DNA of 64,000 nt from Burhinus oedicnemus (taxonomy: Eukaryota > Chordata > Aves > Charadriiformes > Burhinidae): assembly GCA_008921705.1 (NCBI GenBank), contig VFFE01009152.1, forward strand, positions 267,317-331,316. Direction: 5' to 3'. The position numbers were made by a program, and so were the translations under genes. This document shows positions 48,001-60,940 of this stretch, piece by piece. Position 1 is the first letter of the stretch; each line of letters opens with the position of its first letter. The notes beneath the pieces were generated by a model. It had not been told where the DNA came from. It saw only the letters and a list, made by a program, of their open reading frames with translations, and made no database searches.

Positions 48001-51000
48001 CACTTGACAGTCTAGAAAGAGGTGGAGGTTGTCAACAAGTATATTTTACCTTCCAAGACCCCAGAGAAGCCTCCAACAGAGTCCTTGTCTCATTAATCCC
48101 ATGTCAGGATTTAGTGTCTGATGTTGATTTCAAAAGTGCTCTGACCCCAGAAAGCATCCTGCAATAAAATTAATGTCTTGAAGATAAGAACAACAGGCTC
48201 AAACAAAGTAGATTGCTGGAACTGGATGACTAAACCAACTGGAAGCTCATTCTTTGAGAGCTTGCTTGGACAGTCTGTGCATATTTAGGTTTTTTAATGT
48301 GCACGTGTAGCTGCAATTTCGAACTGTTGAGCTCCCTTGAGGAAATGAGCTTTGAGATGGGACTTGGAGGACATTCATAGTAGATGAGGTCAGGAAGTGA
48401 GCTGGGCCAGATAGGCCCTTAATGCAGCATAAGAAGAAGAACATGATGCAAAAATCTTTCATTCTTGCTGCAGACCTCTTGTTGTGTGGTGGGGTTTTTG
48501 TTGCTTTTCCTTTTTTCCCCAGTGCACAAGTCTGATCTGTCAGCTCGTGTGATGAATGGTGCTAGTCTGTAGCTGGAAAGCAGTGTGGCAATCCCTTCCC
48601 TGCTCCAGGACACTTCGTGCTGCAGATCTGTGATTCAGACCCAGCTCTGTCTGGGAGGATCGTGGAGGGGAAGAGGCTACAGCCCGATCTGTATGTCTGT
48701 GAAATAAGGATTGAACTGCAGGGAACCATTTGGGAAGCTAAGTTGTGCATGTCTTTCTGCACGTTCCAGGATGGTCAGTAGCTTCACGTTTACATTTAGC
48801 ATCCTTGCACGGAGCCCGTGGCATGGGGGGGATCTTACCTCCCCACATCTCTCTGAAATTTCAGGGGGGGTCTCACCCAGCACCAGGGTTCTCCAATGAA
48901 TGTGTTAGGGCTGGTGAGACCATGATGCTTCTGGTGTGCCAGCACCAGAGTCACTGGCTCTGGTCACAGCAGACCTACTCAGTGTCAGAGCCAAACAAAG
49001 GCTGGGCTGTTTCATCCGGAGCCAGAGGCGTTGCTTCTCTGACCACCTCACAGCTGATATTTTCAAACACAAGCACTACAACTGGGAGCTGGATTGCTGA
49101 CCCCTTTCTGAGAGGGGTTTAAATGTGTATTTTTGCAAGAATTGTCAGGGGTTGGGGTGGGGTCGGCAGGCTGTTGTTTAGGAAAAATTGGTAGAAAGAA
49201 AACTCTTCAAAACTTTGGAGTGTAGTGTCGGAATACGAGTTCAGTTGTAACATGGGTAAAGGAGGAAGAACTTTTTAATGAAAACAGAAGGATTATTTTT
49301 CTAGTTTTAATCTTGAAATGGGCGGGGTGCCCACTGGGTACAGTTGGACCAGTGTGACTGAACTACAGAAAAATAAGAGAGACTAAATAAAACTATATTG
49401 TTTTTAAACAGCATAGATATGAGATACACAATAAAGCTGAGTTCTTTGTGGGGAATATACTGCACGCCAGCCTATGAGTCACTGAAACATTGCTGAAGTG
49501 AAATAATTTCAGCACGTGACTCCAGGGTTGTGACTATGAACAAAGAAGTATCAATAGTTTTGTCATGTTTTCTAGAAGAAGCTTTTGTTTCTAGGGGCCC
49601 TAATCAGTGGGGAGGTTTAAGCAATTGTTGTGAAACATTGCTTGTCTATAGACAGAGATAATGGCTTAGCTTTAGGTAAGCCAACAGCATTTTTGCTTCT
49701 AAAGCTTTGATATGTCACGCTGTAATTTTTGTAATAAATATCCTTCAACTTGTGATGCTAAAGGCCATTAGCTGAAAAGAAAGGGGAGGTCTTACTGTCC
49801 TCCCTACCCACTCCCTGTTGTGTGGTCCTGCCCCCTTCCTACTGCCAGCTGGGGTGCTACTCATCTTCATTGACAGCCAGTTCAGCTTGCTTACTGAGAA
49901 GATGCCTGTGTGGTCACTTCCTGGGTTTTCTTTCCTCCCCTTCTCTTCTGGGTTAACTTTTTGTTGGGTTGGTGGATTCAGTGACCCCATGGAAGGATCC
50001 AGTGGCCACCAGAATGGTCAAGGGAAGCAGAAAGAAAACGTACCTGGGAATAGGAAGGAAAAGGTCAGTTTTAGCCTCCAAGGAGTCCATGCTAGGCTGG
50101 TTCAGCTATAGCATCTAACTTCACTCTTCACAACAGTGCATGTGGACATTTTAAAGTAGCATTGCAGATGCAGAATGAGGGAGCTATAAGAATGCTGTCA
50201 TGCAGAGTTTTAGAAGGTAAGGAAAAGCCAGATTTGAGGTTGCTTGTGCAAAATAAATTCTGTACGCTTTTAGGTGCTTTTTACCTCATATCGTTGACAC
50301 CCAGTCGCTCTCCCTGAGTAAGCTGGTTGGGGTGCCCCCAGGACAGACCCTGTCTGTTTCTTCATCAGTGTGTTCTGTCTCCCTAATCCAGATTCTCTAT
50401 ATTCTTCCATCTGACTTCATTCCTTCAGCCCACCCAGTCTCCAGCCATGGTGTGGTTGTTTTTATTGTTTGTGTGTATCTGTTTGGTGGGTTGTTTTTTT
50501 CGGCTTAGTTTTTAAAGCTCTTTCACTGTTTCCTTCCAAAGCAGCCCCCCGAGCCTGGCCCTCTGCATAGCCCAGTCACTGGCAGGAGAGAAAAAGCACT
50601 ACCTGTCTTCAGCTCTGATTCCAGCTCTGGTCCGTCATGGTGCACAGCTGATTGAAATCACGTTGTCCCCCAGGGATGGTGACTCTGCTCTGCTGTTCTG
50701 GTCAGGACTCCAGCTTGAGGGAAAGGTGCGCAAAGTGAGGGTGCAGTCTGTGGAGGCTTGAGTCGCTAGACAAACTTAGGAAAGGCTTACAACTGCCAAG
50801 TCAGAGTACATGTGCACCCCTCAATGTCACATACCAGCTGATGGAATAGAAGATTTTACCCATTACAACTCTTACTTCTCTATCAAGCTAACAGGCATTT
50901 GAAATCTGTCACAGATGTCTTTCATTCTTGAAAAAAAGGTCACCAAAACCTTTTAATGCTGAAAAATGTAGCTGCATTTTCTAAAACATCTTAACTGTTT

Positions 51001-54000
51001 GGCTGAAACGTATGCAACAAAATTCAGCCTCAGGCAGGTATATGGTGTGGAAAGTTTCGGCCCAAACTGCCATTTTGGCAAAGTTGTAGACAATGAAAAT
51101 GTGTTTTAAGAGTGGAAAGTGTTGAACGATCTCTGTACTAAGGCAGAACCAGTGCTGGAGTTTTAGGCTGGACTAGAACAACTTTCATTCCCCTTTCCTG
51201 TAAAGGGAAGCCCTTACCCAATTTGAAATTCTCCAACAAAAAACTGTGTCAGTTGAACTTGTTTCTTACACTTAGGTAGTTACTTTCTGCAGCCTTACCT
51301 GTTACCAGGTGAAATGTGGAGAAGCTCTGTGCTGCTACAGCTAAAACTTTGGGAAGAATGTCCTTGGGTTGTGATGGCGTACAAACCTTTTCTTGCAGGT
51401 TCTCGCAGTGTGCTGCTAGTGCCGCCAGGAAGGCACACAGCAGATTGTGGTATGGCACTCAGTTTTATAATTAGTTCTGGACCGTTTTGAGCGTGTGCAT
51501 CACCTGGGCTGGAAGTTGCTGCAAAATCCCATGGGTGTCTTGTGTCTGCATCCTAGGGGAGGTGTTCTAGAAACACAGCCACTGCCCTGCAAATCCTGTT
51601 TTGATTTGATTGATTTATTGTCTTGTAGTTTATAGACTGGCATGAATATCAAGTTTGACTGATTGCACCATAGAAGAAAGCTCTTTTCAGATCACCCTGA
51701 AATTCTTACTGCACTTCTGTCCAGCCACGCAAGCTTACCCCAGCCACAGCTGCTTTTGTAGCTCTTGCTGAAATTTGAAACTGGGAGAAAGGTAGAGAAA
51801 GTCTGTATGGAGATTTTAGAATGTTAACCCCACACAGAATTTTTTCTGTTCCATTCTGTTTCCTTATCGCTCTATTCAGCAGTGCAGTTGTTTTTACAAA
51901 TACTCTAATTAGCTTGTGTCTCGTATTTAAGGACAAAATTGTTTGTTGGATAGAACATTCCAGATCTGTCTGTCTGTAATTTTCTGGGCATCTGAGCAAA
52001 TATACATATTCTTGAGATACAGCAAAATATTATCTCCTTCCGGTGTACCATTTCTGGCTGAGAAAGCAGCAAAGCTGTTCCAAAATGCATCAATATTCTA
52101 TTATTACACTTTTACTTTTCCTCATTTAATCTCCTTGGTATCGGTTAATTCATAGTCTTTGATACGTACAAAGGCTTCAAGTTCAAGCTGTTTATGATAT
52201 GTAATTGCTATAAGCAGGTCCAGTTACTGACTTATTTTGAGATGCCTCTTGAATTCCTCTACTTCAAATCATGTCTGCCTTACAGTAAGAGGTTGTAAGG
52301 GTTACCTTTGATTTAATCAGTTTTAGCTTGCTGTATTTTTTTCATTGTCTTTTCAGATGTGTCTGTTACTTTGAAATGCAGTCTTGGAAAGCTCCTACTT
52401 GTTTGTACCTCCTGATAGCTGCTTGGTGGACTTAGTGTTAACCACTGTCTCAGCTCACAACATTACGACGCAGCACAAGACTTTTTTGACGTAGGTGGTC
52501 TTCCAGTGTTAGACCATATATGGGCAATGTGAATAGAATATAAGCATCGGTTTTAATGGTGAAGAGGAAAAACAACCATCCCTGGTTTTTTGAGAGGAAT
52601 GGCGCTCAGCCTTGTTGTGTTCAAAATCTTTAAGTCAGGATGTGACAGACATGCAGTGATACATTCACCCTCAGCTGAGTTTCTCCATTACCTGTTTTCT
52701 TTAAGAAGCTGTTTCCCAGTGATTTCATGATACATGTTTATTCTTCTGAACTTTTAAAAGATTACTCATCATTTCAAGGGCTCTCTCAGATGATTAGTAA
52801 TTAGAGTCTCACTTCCTGATTACCAGCCAATCTAACTGAAAACATAGTAACTGAGTCAGTTTGTTGTTTTGTTTCTAAGATTAGAGTTGTGATGCTCAAA
52901 AGAAGCTTGTATTCCTGTGATCAAATAGCGAGGCAAGCCTTATGGAAACGATGAGTTCATAAACTGTTGGCAATGAAGTTAGACTTTTTAAATTATACTG
53001 AGCATTTCTAAGTATACCCTATGAAATTTTTCTGCTTGGGGAGAAAAAAAAAAAATCTATGCAGACATATTTACAGTTTCAAAAGTTTTGCTGTTAGTTG
53101 AGAAGTCTGATATATCTACAGCCTTGATGTTGTGTATTAGGTTCTTCTGGGAACCGAGTTCAGACAATGTCACTAACCAAAGGGATTTGTGTCTTAATAT
53201 TTTGGTAGGTACATGAAAGCGTTTTACCATCTGAAAGATCAGTGTCATAGTCTGTATTTGTTTTGTGTTTTAAGCCACAATTTTATTTTAACTAGGAGCT
53301 AAATAATACTATGCATGACAAGTTACTGCAGAATATATCTAGCAAATCTTTTCAAAATAGAACAAAACACATAGACCCATCACTCCTTCCCAGTGAGTAT
53401 TGCTTGGATTTTGTTGTTGGAATCAAATGGGCTTCAGTTTCTTACTTTTATGGCTGCGAGGAAAAAATGGGTGGGGTGTGTCCTCTGTTTTCTCTGTTTT
53501 TTACGGTGCATCTGTTTGACAGCATGCATAACAGTTTATCAGTATTGGAATAACACTTACCTCCCTGAGACACTGTGGTAGTGCATGGCTTTGAATTTAT
53601 TTAGTAGTATTGTCAGACTTAAAAATCTGCTCTCTGCTAATGGTTAATTTTGTCAAGTTAAACAGAATTCTTTTTAAAAAAGATATGTTCTTTATATGCT
53701 ACAATACTTAATCAACTGAGTTTATCGTATAGTTTTAAAATCAGCATAGGTGCTTTTAAGAAAGGTGCAGTAATGGACGTGTTGCAGTATGCCCTGTTTT
53801 CCACTATCGATGCAAATACAGCTTATGTCTGCCAAGGCAGGGAGGGGAAAAAAGGCAAATAGAGGTTTTATGTGTTAATTGTTTCCATGCCACATTTGTC
53901 TTACAAAGGCATTGCTTGTTCTTGAGTGATTAACTACCAGTTAAGTACAGTACCAACTACCAATACTAAGTACAGTACCAACAAACTTAAACGAAGGCTT

Positions 54001-57000
54001 TTTTTCTTTGCTGTCTCAGAAAGCAGAAGAGAAAATGGACAAGTCATCCTTGTTTTTCTCAGTATGGTGCTGCTAAACAGTTATTTTTGAACAGTTTTGA
54101 AGCTAAGCTTAGGATAATTCCTGCCTTCTAAGCAATATTTGTATTTGCTAATCATTATCATACGGGCATGACTCTGCAGTGTGATGTAAAAATTCTATGA
54201 ATCCTAGCAGCTGTACTAAACTCTTGAATGCTTTGCTCCCTCAGTTATAAGAGTTCCAATGGTAGCCTACCCTTAGGAAACTAGGTTGTTTAGGGTCTGA
54301 TAAAGAGATTTATCCAGTTTTAGCCTAACTCAGTTTGTCTTCAGCAGCATTCTTCTGTGCATGTCTTCCTAGTATTTTCAGAAGACAAAATATGGTATAA
54401 ATTGCATGGAGGGATAACTGCCTGCTTGTCTCAAGATCCTTCTTGATCTTTTCCTCCCAAAGAAATAATAGTTTGAGCTTTGGATTTCAGCCTGTCATTC
54501 TAAAGGAACACTGTTGGAAAGGTTAGACTTGCTTCCATAATCTCATGTTCTTCATGGGTTTAAGGTAATTGGTCACAAGAGTTCATAGCTGTCCTGTTTC
54601 TTGGTCTTAGTTGAGGCTGGGTTGATTTCCGCCCTCCCCCCCCCAGCACTACATTCTTCAATGTTGAAAACTTACTGCTGTGTTTGATAAATTCCAATCT
54701 TCTGTATTAAACTTCTTTTTACAAATTCCCCAAGAGTTTTCAGAGGTTAAGCCATCACTGACCATTCTTTTGCACACATTTCAATTATCTACCATTCTTC
54801 TACAGTTTCTTATAAAATTCAGTATCATGTTTCTTAGGTCATCATTTAACATTTGTGTTATAACACTTCTAGTTATGTCATTTTTTGTTGTGATGAGTGG
54901 TATAAAGCATCTGCAGCTCAGAGGCACCTGGAGCAAGGACACCTTCTTGTGTTAAACCTGCCCCAGGTCAGGCATAGCTTATTTTTCTCCAGTGTTGTCA
55001 AGAAGTGGTGGTGCTGCTGGGCTTCCTTGGAGAACGGTGCAGGCTTTCTGAGTTGCCTTTCAGCAACCAGGCTCTTGGAGCATGAACGCATTGCATCAGT
55101 CTCCACACAGGTACAACTGAATGTCCATCATTTCTGTTGTTCCTCTTCATATTTTAGTATGCTCTTACTGTCTTTGAGTACAACAGTAGTGTATTGACCT
55201 TCTCTGAGGCGTGAAGATTTCCTATGCAGGTTGTTGTAACAGCCTGTGTTTGCATTCCCATAGTGTGCTTTGTTCCACCACGCTCTTCCTCTCACCAGCT
55301 GATTCCTATTTCTTTATTTTCTTTTTAACCATATTTGCATAAAGACATGGATGTTTTACTGTTACTTTCCTTCCTCACCAACTCACAACTGCTCCAGATT
55401 TATTTTTAGTATTTCACCTTATCTCTTCCTTGCATTTGCTTGTGGTTTAAGAACTTTCTGCTTATTGTTTCTTTTTATAGCTTCCTGTAAAAAAAAAAAA
55501 AACAAAACAAACTTTAACATAAATATGGGTTTGAAAACAAAGCAGAGGATTGTTTTACTAGGTATAACTATAACACCGCGTTAGTTGTACATTTCAGACA
55601 CACACACCTAATCTAACCAAACCTGTCATGTTTTTTGTTTTTTTTTTCTGTAAACCGACCAACTCGCCAAGTACCTTTTTACACAATCTTATTGTAACAG
55701 CTCATAAAGAAACCAAAACCTGGTACACAAATTTTTTCCACATTTGGGGAAAGGAGCTGTATGTGTTCTTGTTCTTCTTGCAGCGTATTTCATTGCAGTT
55801 TCAACTGCTTTTAAACCCTCATGCATACAAGACAGCATCCGTGGAATAACAAAGAGAATCAGGGCTGCGCGCATGCTGCCGGCAGTATGTGGCTCCAGCA
55901 TATGACAATTGAGTGCAGTGTTGCTGCGCAGCTACATTGCTGCACAGTTCCTGCTGTTTCTTATTTCAACCTGCAGTTGGGAGCCAAGATACTGGGTGTG
56001 TCCTAGGTAAACAGACTCTTCTCAAACTCTTCAAAATGCTTTAGAGTTTTTCTGATAATTATGTGTTAGCCTCCATGAAGTGAATAAGTGAACACTGATG
56101 TTCTTCTTTTGTAACTATGTATTTTGAAAAAGCATTCAAGAGTTAAGGACAGCTGCTAGGACTTATAGAAGTCTTACATCACGCTGCAGAGTCATGCCCT
56201 TATGATCATGATGAGCAAATACAAAAATTGCTTAGAAGGCAGGAATTATCCTAAGCTTGGTTTTGAAACTGTTCAAAAATAACTGTTTAGCAGCACCATA
56301 CTGAGAAAAAGCAAGGATGACTTGTCCATCTAATATCTTCTGCCTTTTATATTCTCTTCTCTGAATAGGATAGCAGATATTTATGGTAGTGAAAAAGGAA
56401 CAAAGTAGTTCTTTCCTTTCTTGGGAAAAACATGTGCAGTAAACAAATGTGAGTGGTCTTGTAGTTCGTGACCTTGAACACAGAGGAGCACAATTGCCAT
56501 TCATCTCCTGCAGCAATCTTTATAGGTCTCTTCCAGTCCAGACAAGATAAGTCTGTGAATTTTGGTAAAAGATAAGCTATGTTTTCTAGTGCTCTATCCA
56601 GAGCTGCTCAGACAGCACCTTAAAACATTGCTGCAAAAAGACTCAATACCAAAGCAGGCGTCACTAGCAGTGCAGATGCCACCAGCAATGAAGCCAGTGG
56701 TGACAGCTCCACTACCAAAGCCTGCTATGTGGTAAGTGTTTCCAAATACGAAGGTCAGCAGTTGAGATGGATCTCAGCCCTACAAGGGCAGAACCAGTAA
56801 GGGCACAGGGCACGAATTTCAGCTGGGAGAGGACAGCCTGCTGCGAAGAGGCTGCCGCAGCACTACCGACAGCTGTGACCTAGCTGTGCACATGTACCAG
56901 CAGCCTCTGGGCACATCCCCAGGAGCGTCTGCTTTAAGATTCTCTTATCTCTGTCTTCCAACAAAGCCCTCTTTCTAGGAGAGCTACAAAATAATCTAGA

Positions 57001-58976
57001 TTTTGCAACAGCAATGATGTCATCTCAAGTCTCTTGTTATTTTCACAGCTTCAATTCAGATGAGATCATTATCCAAATGACGAGTCAGTCCAGTTAAATC
57101 TTTTGGCATGTTCTGGCTGTGCTGCAAATGGACCAGGCTCCACCAAAAATCTTTGAGAGCTTCTGCTCTGATACTCCTGTGCTATCTTGACAGCTCAGAA
57201 AATACACAGGCAAAAGGGATTCCAGGAGCAAGGACTCAAATGGTCAGTTCAACCTGTTTGTGTTTTCTTTTTTAACTTGCAAAACTCTGTTTTACCCTAA
57301 TGCAGAAGGGTAGTGTACACCAACCAGTGTATTTTTGGAATTTATCCCATGCAAAACACCAAACTGATCTGTCAACTCTTACTGTAGACAATGAATTAAA
57401 GTTTAAAAAAAAACCAATACCTCAAAAGAAATAACCCCTTACTTTTTTAAAGATAGCATTCACTGAACGCTGATTAATTTTAAGTCTGATTTCATGGAGA
57501 ATTGTATTCTTTGTCTTTTAGATAGGAAAGGGGAGCCTGCTGTGCCACTTTGGTGCAATAGGTGCCAAATTGAAGGTCTCCTCTGTGTGTTGCAGACACT
57601 ACTCATCCAACAGTGCGTGGAGACTGGCAGGGTACTGGATGTGCATGCAAGCTGCTTTGTTTCCATTTTGATTTATTCAGTGGATTGTTGAATTTGTAAT
57701 AGATTTTTTTTTTTCTTAATGCTTTGAGATGATGATAACTTTTGAAGTTCAGCTTTTTATATAGCTATTTTTACTGGTTAACTCTAAACAAAATAAGAAC
57801 TCTGCTGTCCCATAATCTTTTCTCTGCTATAATGAAAAATAGATAAATCTCCTGATTCAACTTTTATGCAGGAAGAATGGAAAGTTATTTTGTAAGGAGA
57901 GAATGTTTCCAAGCTGTTTTCTGTACTATGTATAGACAGGATAAAACTTCAACTGTGTCTAATAGCAAGATTTTACACATTATCAGAGATCTGACGCTTA
58001 GTAATGGGTAACAGTCATTGGAAAGCTTTTCAGTACATTAAGCAATGCTTCATTAAAAACAAACCCAAACCCTCCTAGCAAAGGAGGCTAGCTGCAGAGA
58101 TTATAGTGTTGGCCTTTTGCTCTCTACTTGCGTGTTTTTGTCCTCTCCATGTTTAGGTAGTCTATTTAGATTTTTTTCTTTCTTTTCTCTCCTTTGATGC
58201 TTTGGATCAATCTCAACTTTCTTACTCAGCAGTGAGAGAACATAGGGCTAAGCATCTTGAAAGAGAAAAAATAACAGAGAAAATACTGGTTTGCTCAGTA
58301 TATTCCATTTTAGGCCCAAATAGGTTTGATTATTTGATTGCTTTATCTGAACTATTAATTCTACAGTCTTAATATAACCACATAGACTGGCAGAAGAGCA
58401 TGTTCTGCCCGCCTGAGATAGAAATAAATGTGCAGCTACATGAACTAGGAAGTTTGTTCCAGAGTATAACTGAGATACGTATTTGAGGAAAATATTGTGA
58501 ACCGGAATATATGCAAATGGTGGCACTGAGCACACAGCTTAAGCTGTGACACTGAAAGAACTTTGTGGATTCGTGAGATAAGATTCTGAGTAAAATTCTG
58601 ATAAATGTTTAAGTAAACAGCTGGTCTGCATGACCACATTTTCTTTCCATTTTATAAATGCTGTTAATGATTTATTCAGATCTGCTTAATTTTTTCCCTG
58701 ATGAAATTAGTTAGTTTTCTAGGAGGGCATTTATTAGGACATGGAAGAGAAAATTTATAATTTGCAACCATGTATTTTAAAGAAACAACTAGTGTAATAA
58801 TTGCCATTATCAATTTACAAAATGCAGTGCACTGTTTAGAATTGTTTTGAAACAGCAAGTTGCATGATGGACAGTTATTGAAACTGTTTCTTGTACTGTG
58901 TGTGTATGCTGTACTTTTAATTTTGGACTGAAGTTCTGTATTTATATAGAGCTTGAAATGCAACAAGGAGATCTAA
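45059..58976. other. Long interval without recognised gene
   Basis: About 14 kb of AT-rich DNA. It holds a GT-rich tract at 45488-45562 and a two-copy 25-bp-spaced direct repeat at 53942-53982. A 'TGTG' plus 'GTAAGTG' donor-like site near 56731 follows a short Ser/Thr-rich open stretch, but has no clear acceptor. No mobile element, RNA gene or coding exon is supported. Confidence 0.45.
45488..45562. repeat. GT-rich low-complexity tract
   Basis: 'gtgggttgtttttttggggg' and similar runs of G and T. Frames on both strands across it (45395-45630) are composition artefacts. Confidence 0.75.
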
Positions 58977-59334
58977 TAGAATCATAGAATCATCTAGGTT
59001 GGAAGGGACCTTTAAGATCATCGAGTCCAACCATCAACATAATGCTGCCAAAACCACCACTAAACCGTGTCCCTCAGCACCACATCTACCTGGCTTTTAA
59101 ATACCTCCAGGGATGGCAATTCCACCACTTCCCTGGGCACCCTGTTCCAATGCTTGACAACCCTTTCTGTGAAGAAATTTTTCCTAATATCCAATCTAAA
59201 CCTCCCCTGATGTAACTAGAGGCCATTTCCTCCTGTCCTATCACTTGTTACTTGGGAGAAGAGATCAACCCCCACCTCTCTACAACCTCCTTTCAGGTAG
59301 CTGTAGACAGCAATAAGGTCTCCCCTGAGCCATA

Positions 59335-59897
59335 ACCTTCCCCAGCACCAAGGTCAGACTGACAGGCCTGTAGTTCCCCAGATCCTCCTTCCGGCGCTTC
59401 TTGTGGATGGGTGTCACATTTGCGGACCTCCTAACTGGGACCTCCCTGGTTAGCCACGACTGCTAGTAAACGATGGAAAGTGGCTTGGTGAGCACTTGGG
59501 CCAACTCCCTCAGTACCTTTGGACGGATCCCATCCGGCCCCATAGACTTCTGTATGTCTAAGTGGTGTAGCAGGTCACTCACCATTTCCCCTTGGATTAT
59601 AGGAGCTTCATTCTGCTCCCCATCCCTGTCTACTAGCTCAGGGGGCTGGCTGCTCACGGCACAACCATTCTTACTGTTAAAGACTAAAGCAAAGAAGGCA
59701 TTAAGTACCTCGATCTTTTCCTCATCCTTTGTCACTAGGTTTCCACCCCCGTCTACTAAAGGATGGAGATTCTCCTTAGTCCTCCTTTTGTTGCTAATGT
59801 ATTTATAGAAACTTTTTTTATTGTCCTTAACATCAGATGCCAAGTTAAGTTCTAGTTGGGCTTTGGCCCTTCTAATTTTCTCCCTACATAGCCTCAC
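59335..59897 (-). pseudogene. CR1 ORF2 remnant: linker and N-terminal reverse transcriptase
   Basis: The longest uninterrupted piece is 144 codons (59463-59897). It carries LCREKIRRAKAQLE, the KSFYKYISNKRR block, TKDEEKIEVLNAFFA and KSMGPDGIRP, all standard landmarks of CR1 ORF2 just before the RT palm. A stop at about 59462 separates it from 'SWLTREVP', ANVTPIHKK and NYRPVSLT. Motifs A to E of the RT, including the aspartate pair of the active site, are absent. The + strand frame over the same bases (59473-59808) is a shadow. Confidence 0.88.
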
Positions 59898-60135
59898 AAC
59901 ATCTTCGTAGTCCTCATGAGTAGCCTGCCCCTCCTTCCAAAGGCTACAAATTTTCCTTCATTCCCTGAGTTGCAACCATAGCTCTCCGTTCAGCCAGGCC
60001 AGTCTTCCTCCGTAATGGCTCATTTCTCAGCACGTGGTGATGGCTTGCTCCTGCGCCTTTAAGACTTTCTTCTTCAAAAATGTCCAGCCTTCCTGGACTC
60101 CTTTGCCCTTCAGGACTGCCTCCCAAGGGACTCTG

Positions 60136-60540
60136 TCAACCAGGCTCCTGAAAAGACTGAAGTCTGCCCACCAGAAGTCCAAGGTGGCAGTTCTGCTGAC
60201 CCCCCTCCTTGCTTCTCCAAGAATTGAAAACTCTCATCATTTCATGATTACTATGCCCAAGACAGCCTCCAACCATCACATTCTTCACAAGTCCTTCTGT
60301 GTTTACAAACAACAGATCCAACAGGGCACGTTCCCTAGTTGGCTCCCTCAACATACTCCAGGAACCTCCTAGACTGTTCCCTCTCTGCTGTGTTGTATTC
60401 CTAGCAGATATCTGGTAAGTTTAAGTCCCCCGTGAGGACAAGGGCTAGTAATCTTGAGACTTCTCCCACCTGTTTATAGAATATTTTGTCTGCCTCTTCA
60501 TCCTGGTGGGGTGGTCTGTAACAGACTCCCACCACTAACA
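60136..60540 (-). pseudogene. CR1 ORF2 remnant: C-terminal endonuclease domain
   Basis: Carries PTRERALLDLLFVN, the LVKNVMVGGCLGH block and NHEMM, corresponding to the end of the apurinic endonuclease domain with its SDH-type histidine (here in GHSNHE). Upstream in the element, LVLTGDLNLPD matches the conserved GDFN motif, with an L for the usual F. It is split by stops and frame changes from the linker segment. Confidence 0.82.
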
Positions 60541-60609
60541 GGTAATCTTATATTTAAAGGTCTGTCATGGTTTGGGCTAGATTGGCCCAATCAGGCAATG
60601 ACAGATGCT

Positions 60610-60651
60610 CTCTCTCTCCTGCTCCCCTTCAAAGGGAGGCAGGAGAGAGAG
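60610..60651. repeat. Hairpin in the LTR 3' region
   Basis: Perfect 13-bp arms ctctctctcctgc (60610-60622) and gcaggagagagag (60639-60651). The 16-bp spacer is itself partly self-complementary (ccctt/aaggg). Absent from the LTR at 31 kb. Confidence 0.85.
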
Positions 60652-60690
60652 AAAAAGAGAGACGTAAGAGTTTAAAAGGAACTAAACTAC

Positions 60691-60696
60691 TTTAAT
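60691..60696 (-). terminator. LTR polyadenylation signal ATTAAA (minus strand)
   Basis: Complement reads ATTAAA, in the same position as in the other LTR. Confidence 0.5.
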
Positions 60697-60932
60697 GAAA
60701 TATTAATAATATAAAAAGAAAATAATGAAATATATACAAAACCATACCAAGCTCCCAGGATGACAACTGCATCACCAGCAGGCACTGGGGAAGTCCCAGA
60801 CTGGACTCAGTGATGGACAGAAACTGGATTCTGGATCTGGATTCAGAATTGGGATCAAAGGCAGACCAACAGACAGAGTTCTCCTTGGATGCTGGCCACT
60901 GAAGAAAGAGGCCTGACCCTTTGATCCCTCAG

Positions 60933-60940
60933 CTTTTATA
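60933..60940 (-). promoter_or_regulatory. LTR TATA box (minus strand)
   Basis: Complement reads TATAAAAG in the conserved U3 block. Transcription from it would run leftward into the CR1 element. Confidence 0.6.

Larger units (their letters stand above)
58977..60562 (-). mobile_element. CR1 non-LTR retrotransposon, internally deleted and 5'-truncated
   Basis: On the minus strand the 3' end is at 58977, with two copies of the ATTCTATG unit preceded by the conserved 'ggttggaagggacctttaag' text of avian CR1 (as its complement). Reading back from there, 58977-59331 is the 3' region. About 59332-59900 encodes the linker and the start of reverse transcriptase (motifs [15 protein letters not shown]). 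About 59900-60130 is the spacer after the endonuclease. 60136-60540 is the end of the AP-endonuclease (ALLDLLFVN, GGCLGH-NHEMM, preceded by LTGDLNLPD). The RT catalytic core is missing, since sequence after NYRPVSLT runs straight into the 3' region near 59332. An in-frame TAG at about 59462, plus frameshifts between the segments, shows that the copy is dead. The 5' end stops at the LTR at 60563. Confidence 0.92.

Noticed and set aside
48745..49122. 125-codon + strand frame in moderately GC-rich DNA
   Set aside because: No domain, no consistent splice boundaries; another + strand frame (48711-48899) overlaps it.
56650..56735. Ser/Thr-rich open stretch ending in a GTAAGTG donor-like site
   Set aside because: No acceptor with a pyrimidine tract at the expected place and a repetitive composition; not enough to call an exon.
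59473..59808. 111-codon + strand frame
   Set aside because: Antisense shadow of the CR1 ORF2 remnant.
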